From: Rhynchospora pubera
Lineage: Eukaryota > Streptophyta > Magnoliopsida > Poales > Cyperaceae
NCBI GenBank assembly: GCA_028095005.1
Contig: CM051459.1
Span: forward strand, 197,323,902-197,387,901
Direction of reading: 5' to 3'
DNA length: 64,000 nucleotides
The translations under genes were made by a program, and so were the position numbers. Of the stretch, positions 23,725-36,900 are shown in pieces (the first letter of the stretch is position 1; every line of letters starts with the position of its first letter). Below the pieces are notes generated by a model. That model was not told where the DNA came from and searched no databases. It saw nothing but the letters and a program-made list of their open reading frames with translations.

Positions 23725-26700
23725 CAAATGAAAAGATCACCAAAGTCGACTTGAGCTCTCAACTTGAAAAATGCTTGAAGAATCATGATGTGATGGAAGG
23801 CAACAAATCAAAAATCAAGTATCGCATGGCAATCGAGCGGAGGAAGATTACATCCAAACAAGAAAGCACCAAGCATGTTTCAAGAATCTTTCTCAAGTAC
23901 TTTTGGGTGAATTATGATGCGTTAAATGGGCGTAAAGTGAAGATAAGATGAACATGAGAGGTGGTCAAGCTCGTGACCTAAAACAAGCGCTTCTTGGGAG
24001 GCAACCCAAGTTCAAAGTTTTTTTTTTTATATTTATCTATTTACATTTTCATTCAAAAAAAAAAATCTCATGGTTGGTTTGGATTTTATTGTTGGTCATA
24101 CAGGTTTTGTTTGATTGTGTATGTCCTACTTGGAACTCGCGCTAGAGCACCACGGGTCGAGCAACAAAGAAGCACACGACCCACGTACGACCTCATGCGA
24201 GTTGCATGACATAAGACAACCTGCCCCTCTACTGCCACGTTGCTACCACGCTGCATTACTCAATTGGTTTGTTTCTCATTTCCCTCCTATTTACTTTTCT
24301 ATGAGATGTTAAGCATTGGGACAATGCTTGGATAAGCTTGGGGGAGGAATAGGAGTGATAAAATAGAAATTTAGATGAAATAGGGAAGCAAAAGGCAAAA
24401 TTTTTAATTTTTCACAGTCTCAGTTCGGTCCGAACTGAGGGTCAAATGGAACAAAAATGTTGGATTTTGTTGGAAAATTACTTGCATGTGCCTACCGTTT
24501 TTCGTTTTGGATTTCTATTGACAAATTTCTTGAAAAATCACACTGTTTTGTGACGTTTTAAAGTTGTTCAACTATTTTCTCAAGAACTCTTGTTTGTTTA
24601 GATATCTCTTGTTGATTTTTGCACCAATGGGACGAAGTGGAAATATTTTGAAAGAATAGAACTCGAAATTGGTTGCTTAAAAATTGTCAAAACATTTTAA
24701 GTCAATTCTCATAAGTTTTTACCGAGTGAACGGATTTGTATCTTGCAAAATTTTGTTTAAAAAGAATTTTTATCAACTTTAGAAATTATAAGATGAATCT
24801 TTTCTTGTTGAAATTGTTTTTGAACGCTTGAATCACCAACGAGCAAACTTAATGGGACAATTAATTCAAATAGTTGTGAAAACGAGGATGCACCGAGACC
24901 TTTTTCCACCAACTCAACCATAAATTGGAGGGTATTGGGTTAATCATGGATTGTTAGGAATTACACCTCAAAGAAATCGAGAAATAATTGGACAATTCAT
25001 GGTTGATTCTACCGGACCCGGTGTGAAAGCATTGGTAAAGGAGTTGTTGAGTATTATGGCCCAAGTGTACCGTGGCCATAGTCGAGCAACACCCGTCCAA
25101 CCTCCCTAGCATGTCATGTGCTAGTAGCAAATTCAAGGTCAATGACACCGCATTATATCCTCTAGGGTGCAAAGCCCCACGACTCGACTTGCACAAAATA
25201 AATTGGTGAAAATGAAAAGAAAAATTGTTTTGAGATTGATTCATTATAAAATTTCCTACGTTGATAAATTTTCTTTACAAATTTTTGTGAGATGCGGAAA
25301 AGAACGGGTGAATGAAATTGAGATTGCATTTGAATTGATAAAGTGAAGCTAGAGTTCTTGAATTAAAAAAAAATTTTCATTAGGACCAAGAGAGGCATTC
25401 ATTGATTTGTAGAATACTAAACCCATGTTTTTGAAATTTATGTTGAACTAGCTTGTTTGCTATCGTGTGATTGATTGAGTAGGAATAAGCAATTGGTTTC
25501 ATGAAATATCTTGAATGGTTTGGCTACTCTTTTCTTAATTGTAAGTAAAGTCCATCTTTCTAAGTATAGAGTGTTGCTTGAGGACAAGCAAGGTTTAAGC
25601 TTGGGGGGATTTGATATCTTATATTTATATGTGCATTTTGGCCGAACTTTACACTTAAATGGTAGCTCAAACCCCTACATTCATTGTGCTTTGTGCTATA
25701 TTTGTCTAGAATTGGATACTGTTGTGGTTTTTATATTGAATTGCAGGAATTCGGTGGATCACGCACAATTATTCAATGAAATGGTGGATTTAGGAGAAGA
25801 AAAAGGCTAAATAGAAGCAATAGAATTGTAGAGCTCATCCTAAGCTTTCCAACGGTTTTTGAATCACCTCAATCGGAGTCCGGATGAAGAAATTATGATT
25901 GAAACACTATCGCTGCTCAATGCTTGAGTCTCGGTTCGACCCGAACAGATTCAGTTCGACCCGAAGTGCTCCAGTTCGACCCGAAGTGATCCAGTTCGGT
26001 CCGAACTGAGCCATTTTGGTCCGAACTGAACCTATTTGACCCGAACAAGATCAGTTTGACCCGAACTGAGAGCTGAATTAGTCGTTTTGGCAAGTTTTCA
26101 ATGAAGGAAAGTGATATTTTGGCAAGATTTGGCGACCTGGATGCCCTAACCTCTCTTCCAAGCAACCTAGGACCTTCTAAAAAGTGTCTCATACTGCCTT
26201 GGATGAAGGGGAAGCCACCAACCACGAAACTCTTCTTTCCACCACGTTTTGGCACCTTTTCACCACCGTTCTCACGCCGAAAGGCGTGGGATTCCACCTC
26301 CCGCGGCATAGCACGACCATGGCAGCGACTTTGGAGCGATTCTAGATGCGACGGCAGTAGTTTCAATCCAACCACGGCTCTGGACGTTCGGTATTTCGAG
26401 TTTTAGGCGATACTTGGTTTATTTCTTCCTTTCTCTTGATATTTGATCGAATGGAGTTTGTATCTTCTTTATTTGCATTTGTTGTTTGTCTTGTTAGCAT
26501 GATAGCTTAGATTTACTATGTCTTAGGGTATGGATGTAGTTTAGGTTTAGTTTGATGTTATGATATGTTTTGACTTGATACTTTGGCTTGTTGATCTATT
26601 TATTGAGTAGTATTGTTATGCTTGTTTGATTTAATTGCTTGATCTGATTTACTTCTAAATGAATGGCCACATTTAGTTAAGTTACAAAGTTAGGTTGATC

Positions 26701-27423
26701 AACTAGAGTTAAATAAAGTGCATGGGATAAGTTGAAGATTCGAAAGAGGAGGCTAGCTTGCACTGAAAGGTGTAGCTTCTAAGTTGGCTGAAAGGCAACT
26801 TAGATATCCCTAAGAAAACCAATAATTTAGACATAGGTTAATTAAAATACCGACACGAAAGTTTAGGTTTAATTGGTCTATGTGGGCAAAGTAGAGACCT
26901 GTACTAATTTCTAGTCCAAAAGACGACAGTTGAGGATTAGGTAATGTAGCTATAGCCGATCTGAGCCCTTCATAAAGTTAAAACTCAAGTTGTATGGTCA
27001 TAACTCAACATACCAGCCCCTATTCGGACCAAACAAGTCGTGTTCGGACCGAACTGACGGCCTATGCTTAGATTTGTTGGTATTTAACGCGACAGCGAGC
27101 GATCCAGCAAATCGAGGGCTAAACCTAAGTGAAACCTGACCCCTAGGACATTCATTTGCATATTAAAACACCAAAAACTTCTCTTTAAGCATTTAGATTA
27201 TTAGATAATTAAAATACCCAAAAATATTTTATTTACTTGCATCTTTAGATTTAATCAACTAAAATCCATAAAAATTATCTTGTCTAGCTTTCGTGAGGAA
27301 GTAAAGTCCGGTACTCATTAATCCGTCCCATGGGTTCGACCCTAAAGCTTAACTAAAACGACTAGTGAGGTTAGCTCTAGGTTTATAAATTTATTTGATT
27401 CCTAGGTTCTAATTCCTTCATCA

Positions 27424-28041
27424 ATGTCAAAAAAATTTCAAGTGCCACAAAAGATAAAAAAAATATTATGGTTTAAATAGTGGTTGAACTCCTCTCTATA
27501 TCTCACATTTTTATCTCTATAATATAGAAAAATAAGTGTTCAATTAGATTTCTAATGAACCTATTTTGCAAAATTACGAGAAAAATAAAAATTTGTAGAA
27601 AATTGTTATATATTTTTTATTGTCATGACTTTTGAATAATTATTTTGTATATTAAATATATTATTTTAGATTTTCTATTGTTATTATAATATATATTTGA
27701 TTTCTCGTGAATTTTTTCTGTAACATTATTTTAGAATTGTTTATTTAAAAATTATTATTATTATTATTATTATTATATTTATATTAGATGTTACATTATA
27801 TATATATAAAAGTTTGGCCGACATGAGAGGCACATGGGGCACTATGGTTAGCACAGGCTTCGGTTTTTTTGTGTTGTGTGATTCTTTGTGGCAAAAATAA
27901 TATTTAGGATTTTTTTGACAGCTTCCATATAATATTTAAATAGTATTCTCAATTTTTTATGGTATTTTCTTATATAAATGTTTTGAATTTTGTAGAAAAA
28001 TTATATGAATAAATCGCGCAACGTGTGAGATTTGCCTTAGA
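27424..28041. other. Central spacer of the inverted repeat plus LTR flank
   Basis: The unique centre of the palindrome is 27321-28041 (721 bp). Its first 103 bp are the end of the left element's 3' LTR. The remaining 618 bp are AT-rich host DNA downstream of the retrotransposon target duplication, with an ATT trinucleotide run near 27750-27775. No gene is visible. The sequence CGCGCAACGTGTGAGATTTG near 28016 resembles, in inverted form, GTGCGAGTCTTGCGC near 21272, so the retrotransposon may have landed in an older repeat. Confidence 0.7.
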
Positions 28042-31000
28042 TAATGAGTACCGGACTTTACTTCCTCACGAAAGCTAGACAAGATAATTTTTATGGATTT
28101 TAGTTGATTAAATCTAAAGATGCAAGTAAATAAAATATTTTTGGGTATTTTAATTATCTAATAATCTAAATGCTTAAAGAGAAGTTTTTGGTGTTTTAAT
28201 ATGCAAATGAATGTCCTAGGGGTCAGGTTTCACTTAGGTTTAGCCCTCGATTTGCTGGATCGCTCGCTGTCGCGTTAAATACCAACAAATCTAAGCATAG
28301 GCCGTCAGTTCGGTCCGAACACGACTTGTTTGGTCCGAATAGGGGCTGGTATGTTGAGTTATGACCATACAACTTGAGTTTTAACTTTATGAAGGGCTCA
28401 GATCGGCTATAGCTACATTACCTAATCCTCAACTGTCGTCTTTTGGACTAGAAATTAGTACAGGTCTCTACTTTGCCCACATAGACCAATTAAACCTAAA
28501 CTTTCGTGTCGGTATTTTAATTAACCTATGTCTAAATTATTGGTTTTCTTAGGGATATCTAAGTTGCCTTTCAGCCAACTTAGAAGCTACACCTTTCAGT
28601 GCAAGCTAGCCTCCTCTTTCGAATCTTCAACTTATCCCATGCACTTTATTTAACTCTAGTTGATCAACCTAACTTTGTAACTTAACTAAATGTGGCCATT
28701 CATTTAGAAGTAAATCAGATCAAGCAATTAAATCAAACAAGCATAACAATACTACTCAATAAATAGATCAACAAGCCAAAGTATCAAGTCAAAACATATC
28801 ATAACATCAAACTAAACCTAAACTACATCCATACCCTAAGACATAGTAAATCTAAGCTATCATGCTAACAAGACAAACAACAAATGCAAATAAAGAAGAT
28901 ACAAACTCCATTCGATCAAATATCAAGAGAAAGGAAGAAATAAACCAAGTATCGCCTAAAACTCGAAATACCGAACGTCCAGAGCCGTGGTTGGATTGAA
29001 ACTACTGCCGTCGCATCTAGAATCGCTCCAAAGTCGCTGCCATGGTCGTGCTATGCCGCGGGAGGTGGAATCCCACGCCTTTCGGCGTGAGAACGGTGGT
29101 GAAAAGGTGCCAAAACGTGGTGGAAAGAAGAGTTTCGTGGTTGGTGGCTTCCCCTTCATCCAAGGCAGTATGAGACACTTTTTAGAAGGTCCTAGGTTGC
29201 TTGGAAGAGAGGTTAGGGCATCCAGGTCGCCAAATCTTGCCAAAATATCACTTTCCTTCATTGAAAACTTGCCAAAACGACTAATTCAGCTCTCAGTTCG
29301 GGTCAAACTGATCTTGTTCGGGTCAAATAGGTTCAGTTCGGACCAAAATGGCTCAGTTCGGACCGAACTGGATCACTTCGGGTCGAACTGGAGCACTTCG
29401 GGTCGAACTGAATCTGTTCGGGTCGAACCGAGACTCAAGCATTGAGCAGCGATAGTGTTTCAATCATAATTTCTTCATCCGGACTCCGATTGAGGTGATT
29501 CAAAAACCGTTGGAAAGCTTAGGATGAGCTCTACAATTCTATTGCTTCTATTTAGCCTTTTTCTTCTCCTAAATCCACCATTTCATTGAATAATTGTGCG
29601 TGATCCACCGAATTCCTGCAATTCAATATAAAAACCACAACAGTATCCAATTCTAGACAAATATAGCACAAAGCACAATGAATGTAGGGGTTTGAGCTAC
29701 CATTTAAGTGTAAAGTTCGGCCAAAATGCACATATAAATATAAGATATCAAATCCCCCCAAGCTTAAACCTTGCTTGTCCTCAAGCAACACTCTATACTT
29801 AGAAAGATGGACTTTACTTACAATTAAGAAAAGAGTAGCCAAACCATTCAAGATATTTCATGAAACCAATTGCTTATTCCTACTCAATCAATCACACGAT
29901 AGCAAACAAGCTAGTTCAACATAAATTTCAAAAACATGGGTTTAGTATTCTACAAATCAATGAATGCCTCTCTTGGTCCTAATGAAAATTTTTTTTTAAT
30001 TCAAGAACTCTAGCTTCACTTTATCAATTCAAATGCAATCTCAATTTCATTCACCCGTTCTTTTCCGCATCTCACAAAAATTTGTAAAGAAAATTTATCA
30101 ACGTAGGAAATTTTATAATGAATCAATCTCAAAACAATTTTTCTTTTCATTTTCACCAATTTATTTTGTGCAAGTCGAGTCGTGGGGCTTTGCACCCTAG
30201 AGGATATAATGCGGTGTCATTGACCTTGAATTTGCTACTAGCACATGACATGCTAGGGAGGTTGGACGGGTGTTGCTCGACTATGGCCACGGTACACTTG
30301 GGCCATAATACTCAACAACTCCTTTACCAATGCTTTCACACCGGGTCCGGTAGAATCAACCATGAATTGTCCAATTATTTCTCGATTTCTTTGAGGTGTA
30401 ATTCCTAACAATCCATGATTAACCCAATACCCTCCAATTTATGGTTGAGTTGGTGGAAAAAGGTCTCGGTGCATCCTCGTTTTCACAACTATTTGAATTA
30501 ATTGTCCCATTAAGTTTGCTCGTTGGTGATTCAAGCGTTCAAAAACAATTTCAACAAGAAAAGATTCATCTTATAATTTCTAAAGTTGATAAAAATTCTT
30601 TTTAAACAAAATTTTGCAAGATACAAATCCGTTCACTCGGTAAAAACTTATGAGAATTGACTTAAAATGTTTTGACAATTTTTAAGCAACCAATTTCGAG
30701 TTCTATTCTTTCAAAATATTTCCACTTCGTCCCATTGGTGCAAAAATCAACAAGAGATATCTAAACAAACAAGAGTTCTTGAGAAAATAGTTGAACAACT
30801 TTAAAACGTCACAAAACAGTGTGATTTTTCAAGAAATTTGTCAATAGAAATCCAAAACGAAAAACGGTAGGCACATGCAAGTAATTTTCCAACAAAATCC
30901 AACATTTTTGTTCCATTTGACCCTCAGTTCGGACCGAACTGAGACTGTGAAAAATTAAAAATTTTGCCTTTTGCTTCCCTATTTCATCTAAATTTCTATT

Positions 31001-33941
31001 TTATCACTCCTATTCCTCCCCCAAGCTTATCCAAGCATTGTCCCAATGCTTAACATCTCATAGAAAAGTAAATAGGAGGGAAATGAGAAACAAACCAATT
31101 GAGTAATGCAGCGTGGTAGCAACGTGGCAGTAGAGGGGCAGGTTGTCTTATGTCATGCAACTCGCATGAGGTCGTACGTGGGTCGTGTGCTTCTTTGTTG
31201 CTCGACCCGTGGTGCTCTAGCGCGAGTTCCAAGTAGGACATACACAATCAAACAAAACCTGTATGACCAACAATAAAATCCAAACCAACCATGAGATTTT
31301 TTTTTTTGAATGAAAATGTAAATAGATAAATATAAAAAAAAAAACTTTGAACTTGGGTTGCCTCCCAAGAAGCGCTTGTTTTAGGTCACGAGCTTGACCA
31401 CCTCTCATGTTCATCTTATCTTCACTTTACGCCCATTTAACGCATCATAATTCACCCAAAAGTACTTGAGAAAGATTCTTGAAACATGCTTGGTGCTTTC
31501 TTGTTTGGATGTAATCTTCCTCCGCTCGATTGCCATGCGATACTTGATTTTTGATTTGTTGCCTTCCATCACATCATGATTCTTCAAGCATTTTTCAAGT
31601 TGAGAGCTCAAGTCGACTTTGGTGATCTTTTCATTTGTCATGTCGGATGCCTCGACTTGGAGAGGTCTACCACCATCTTCCTTCTTCTCAGTTTCATCAA
31701 TGATAGGACATAGTTGTATGCATCATGTACGGGTTTTGCATCAAAATGTCCTTCCCCACATGCTTTCCTTATGGTGTTGTTCACCACATTAAGTTGATGC
31801 TTGATACGATCCATAGAAGAGATTGATTTCTCCATGGTGCGCGGTGCATGGTCCATGTAGTAGGCATATGGGTCTTGGTGCTCGCTCCATCCTCCTCCGC
31901 ATGCTTTTCTTATGGTGTTGTTGACAACATCGAGTTGGTGATACAAGCGTCGCCTCCAATTGTCCTCTTTTTCATGTTCACGGTCCTCAAAAAGAATAAA
32001 ACATGGTGATACAAATGAAACTTTTTTTTTTCTTTTTTTTAACAATAATAAATAAAAGATACAATATCTAGTCTCTCGTTACTAAAGTAAATTCTAATAT
32101 CAACACCGTCCCCGGCAACGGCGCCAATTTGATGAAGGAATTAGAACCTAGGAATCAAATAAATTTATAAACCTAGAGCTAACCTCACTAGTCGTTTTAG
32201 TTAAGCTTTAGGGTCGAACCCATGGGACGGATTAATGAGTACCGGACTTTACTTCCTCACGAAAGCTAGACAAGATAATTTTTATGGATTTTAGTTGATT
32301 AAATCTAAAGGTGCAAGTAAATAAAATATTTTTGGGTATTTTAATTATCTAATAATCTAAATGCTTAAAGAGAAGTTTTTGGTGTTTTAATATGCAAATG
32401 AATGTCCTAGGGGTCAGGTTTCACTTAGGTTTAGCCCTCGATTTGCTGGATCGCTCGCTGTCGCGTTAAATACCAACAAATCTAAGCATAGGCCGTCAGT
32501 TCGGTCCGAACACGACTTGTTTGGTCCGAATAGGGGCTGGTATGTTGAGTTATGACCATACAACTTGAGTTTTAACTTTATGAAGGGCTCAGATCGGCTA
32601 TAGCTACATTACCTAATCCTCAACTGTCGTCTTTTGGACTAGAAATTAGTACAGGTCTCTACTTTGCCCACATAGACCAATTAAACCTAAACTTTCGTGT
32701 CGGTATTTTAATTAACCTATGTCTAAATTATTGGTTTTCTTAGGGATATCTAAGTTGCCTTTCAGCCAACTTAGAAGCTACACCTTTCAGTGCAAGCTAG
32801 CCTCCTCTTTCGAATCTTCAACTTATCCCATGCACTTTATTTAACTCTAGTTGATCAACCTAACTTTGTAACTTAACTAAATGTGGCCATTCATTTAGAA
32901 GTAAATCAGATCAAGCAATTAAATCAAACAAGCATAACAATACTACTCAATAAATAGATCAACAAGCCAAAGTATCAAGTCAAAACATATCATAACATCA
33001 AACTAAACCTAAACTACATCCATACCCTAAGACATAGTAAATCTAAGCTATCATGCTAACAAGACAAACAACAAATGCAAATAAAGAAGATACAAACTCC
33101 ATTCGATCAAATATCAAGAGAAAGGAAGAAATAAACCAAGTATCGCCTAAAACTCGAAATACCGAACGTCCAGAGCCGTGGTTGGATTGAAACTACTGCC
33201 GTCGCATCTAGAATCGCTCCAAAGTCGCTGCCATGGTCGTGCTATGCCGCGGGAGGTGGAATCCCACGCCTTTCGGCGTGAGAACGGTGGTGAAAAGGTG
33301 CCAAAACGTGGTGGAAAGAAGAGTTTCGTGGTTGGTGGCTTCCCCTTCATCCAAGGCAGTATGAGACACTTTTTAGAAGGTCCTAGGTTGCTTGGAAGAG
33401 AGGTTAGGGCATCCAGGTCGCCAAATCTTGCCAAAATATCACTTTCCTTCATTGAAAACTTGCCAAAACGACTAATTCAGCTCTCAGTTCGGGTCAAACT
33501 GATCTTGTTCGGGTCAAATAGGTTCAGTTCGGACCAAAATGGCTCAGTTCGGACCGAACTGGATCACTTCGGGTCGAACTGGAGCACTTCGGGTCGAACT
33601 GAATCTGTTCGGGTCGAACCGAGACTCAAGCATTGAGCAGCGATAGTGTTTCAATCATAATTTCTTCATCCGGACTCCGATTGAGGTGATTCAAAAACCG
33701 TTGGAAAGCTTAGGATGAGCTCTACAATTCTATTGCTTCTATTTAGCCTTTTTCTTCTCCTAAATCCACCATTTCATTGAATAATTGTGCGTGATCCACC
33801 GAATTCCTGCAATTCAATATAAAAACCACAACAGTATCCAATTCTAGACAAATATAGCACAAAGCACAATGAATGTAGGGGTTTGAGCTACCATTTAAGT
33901 GTAAAGTTCGGCCAAAATGCACATATAAATATAAGATATCA
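28042..33941 (-). mobile_element. Mirror copy of the LTR retrotransposon, 3' LTR truncated
   Basis: The 5' LTR is 33941-32130 (minus orientation), flanked outside by GACAT (33942-33946), the complement of the ATGTC target duplication. The primer-binding site lies near 32126-32109. The inner LTR is 29750-28042, 1709 bp, missing its last 103 bp and the second target duplication. It is otherwise nearly identical to the left copy. The truncation point is the inner breakpoint of the inverted duplication. Confidence 0.93.
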
Positions 33942-36900
33942 GACATGAACAACATTTAGTATTTTATAGTGGTATTTTTTATATAATATCCGAATTGTAT
34001 TTTTTTATCTTGTATGGTAACTTTTGTTTATAATGTCCTAAAGTTCACAAAATATTATATAGACGAATCACGCAATGCGCAAGACTCGCACTAGGATATA
34101 TATGCTACAAATAATTATTCAACCAAATATTTCATTCTATTCTATATTGGGGAGGAATGAAGAAGACGATTAGTCAGAAGCAAATGCTACTTGGATCCTT
34201 ATGCAATTTTTTTAAAATCGTTATGCAATTCAAATCAAATACGACATGTTCAACTGGATTTTTCAAATTTTTGAGATGGTCCCTAACTTGTGGTTTTTTT
34301 TTTAATTACAAACAAGTGCATATCTTGTAATTTTTTTTTTCTGAGGTGGGTCCAACTTACACATAGCTTCGCCCCTGGCTCTTACCATTGCATAATTGCG
34401 ACAATGATGCATAAGCAAAAAAGAATATTGCTCCATTCAGCAAGGATCTCGCAAAATATACAAATAGCCTCACTGTTCTTTTTTTTTTTTCTTTTTCCCT
34501 ATCGCTAAGACATTACACAACTTTCAATTGCTTGTAAATTGCTCAAAAAATTACATACTTTACAAAAGCATATTCATCTTTAACATATACCGAACGTTGA
34601 GCACCAAGATGATAGTTCTAAAAATGGGACCTACACAGAAGCTAACAGAGAAGGAAAAATGGACTGAAGTTTATGTTTTCAGGGGGGGGGGGAAAGAAAA
34701 ACAAAAAGAAAAAAAGTATACATCATGTGCAATACCTGTTACGGTGTTTGATAGCTGCACAATTCCAAATAAAAAGAAAAAGTTCTTAACTGAATTGATA
34801 ACAATGACAAAACCACAGCATATTTTATGCAAAGGAAAGAAAGGTAATGGAGAAAATAATTACCTGCACAAAATGGTATTTGGAAGCACGGACCCTTGAT
34901 TTTCATGAATAACATTTTGTCCAAGAATAAAAAAATTCTTCATCAAAACATTTGATTAAACAGCCATGACATCTTATTGCCCGACCTTGGCACCAAATTT
35001 CTCGGCCAAGAATTCATCTAGAAGCCCATAATTTGGCACTCCGTCACCACTGAAATTCTCAGCTGGAAGCTTTCGGATACAAGCAAGAATATGTTGAGCA
35101 TCCCGACAGAGCCTGAATGCAATACAAACAATAGCAACAAAAATAGTATAAGAGAAGTTAAATTATTTAAGAGTCGAATTGCCATATGATTAGCTGTGGC
35201 TAATTTACTTGAAGTTGTCATTCCATGAGAGTTCGCCCACTGTTACTTTCCTCTAAAATAAGGCTTCCTTTTACTAAAGTCAATTTAAGTTTGAGGACAT
35301 ACCTATTGTTGGCTTGAGGGGTCTTCAACTCCAGCTTCGAAAATACATCAGTGATATTTGTATGGAAAATTTGAACCACTTGCCTGGAAAATAGAAAAAC
35401 CAGAAAAAAGAAAATTACAAATACTGCCAATTCAGATTTTTCACAACTGTTAGATGAGACTTCACAAATAGGTTCGGATGAAATTCACCTGAAAATTGCT
35501 TGAACATCAGCCTCAAGCAGATTTTGAGATAGAATGCGATGAAGAAAAGTAACTTCCTGCAAGTCAAAAACATTGCATGCTAAGCCTTAATCTGATGGAA
35601 AAGATGTACGAATTTATGGAGGAGAATATGTTATACCACAGGGAAAAGGAGAACATAGATGGGACTATTACCTTGCTCACTGATTTGGCGAATGAACTGG
35701 GTTGTAAATCAGCATCCTCTTTATTCCAATCCTCCACAATTTGAGGCAGCTTACGTAGATTTGCAAGCAATCTCTCTCTCATTATTTGAACAAGCTTATT
35801 GTTAATTTCATCCCTGTGCACTTTGTAATCCTGCAGAATATCGCCATAATATTTTTTTTTACTTACTCCATGACCAAAGGAAAAGGGACTAAAAATAGGA
35901 ACACAAGTATAAGAGCCCTTAAATGTAAACTAATTCTATTCCCAATATCTACAAAACTGAAACATGGTAAAGTTGTAACATTTCATTTTTTCAAGAAGTT
36001 AGACAGAGCCCAAAATTAGGCATCGTATCATAAAGATATTCTCTGATGCTAACATGAACAGCATTTGACCTTTCAGGTGAACTCATACCTGAGAAACTCT
36101 ATCAAATTCTTGGGTCAAAAGCAGCTTGCGTGCTTCTGGAGTTTTCAGGAAAAGAACTCTTCTGATATCTATATAACATGCAGTGTTGATTTAGATATCA
36201 AATTAGGAAACACAGATAAAGCTATATTTGAGTCAACACCAAGCACCAAACCTGGAATTATGGCGAATATAAAACTAATAATCTGACTTGCAAGAGCCAA
36301 GTGCTTAGATGTGATGGATTTCAGACCTGAAACCTGAAAAATAGAAGTTCATAATTCATTGTGTAGAATATAAATGAAATTTGAAACACTCATTGAAGTT
36401 GATAGCCCATAAGATTACTTGTTTCTTTTTTGGATACATAACTGGCCAAGCCTTAATAAACACTTATTCTTTCCTAAACCTCAGTTAAGCAACTATGATT
36501 TGACAAACAGGATAACACCTGGGCAGCAACCAAAAAATACAAGTCAAGTATTACCTGCATGGCACCTGCGCCGAGCACAAGTTGACATGTGCGGCTGTTG
36601 AAAAGTTTCAGTAATTCTACCACACGATGGACTACCTCTGATGACAGTGTTGGCAAACATTTACTGATGTCAACATACTCAGACAACATCTTTAGCAGTA
36701 TTAATCCGCTGTAATTCAAAACAATGAAAATGAAAGAATTACACATAGAATGCATTGTACAGCTTAGTTAATTGAACCAAAGCATCATTGCACTGTTTTA
36801 GCTTGTACACTTGAAAACATATAGGGTGTGTTTGGATGGTTAGGGAATAGGGAATAAGAATAAGAAATTTCGGTTTGCGTGCTTATTCTTATTTTTGTGC

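Larger units (their letters stand above)
14712..27320 (+). repeat. Left arm of giant inverted repeat (12.6 kb)
   Basis: Every position x in this arm pairs with position 55361-x (or 55362-x after a one-base indel near 21077) on the opposite strand of the right arm. The match begins at 14712 and ends at 27320, where left TACTCATTAATCC diverges from right TACTCATTATCTA. The arm contains VPS54 intron 3 through the 3' end, its downstream region, and almost the whole LTR retrotransposon. Differences noticed between arms: a C9/C11 tract near 20670, an A14/A12 tract near 20875, one extra C near 21077, and substitutions at 21204, 21450 and 23708. No difference was noticed in exons. Confidence 0.97.
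21421..27423 (+). mobile_element. Complete non-autonomous LTR retrotransposon (6.0 kb, tRNA-Asp primer)
   Basis: Two direct LTRs of 1812 bp (21421-23232 and 25612-27423) begin TGATATC and end CATCA. The 5-bp target duplication ATGTC is present at 21416-21420 and 27424-27428. Three bases after the first LTR is a primer-binding site TGGCGCCGTTGCCGGGGA (23236-23253), complementary to the 3' end of tRNA-Asp. A purine-rich tract (GGGGGGA, about 25603-25609) precedes the second LTR. The 2.4-kb interior has no recognisable gag, protease, reverse transcriptase or integrase, only short frames. Interior motifs GGGAGGCAACCC and AAGCTTGGGGGAGG recall Ty3/gypsy-derived elements. The LTRs differ at very few sites (two noticed, near 21450 and 23051), so the insertion is recent. 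Mobility would need proteins from another element. Confidence 0.93.
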
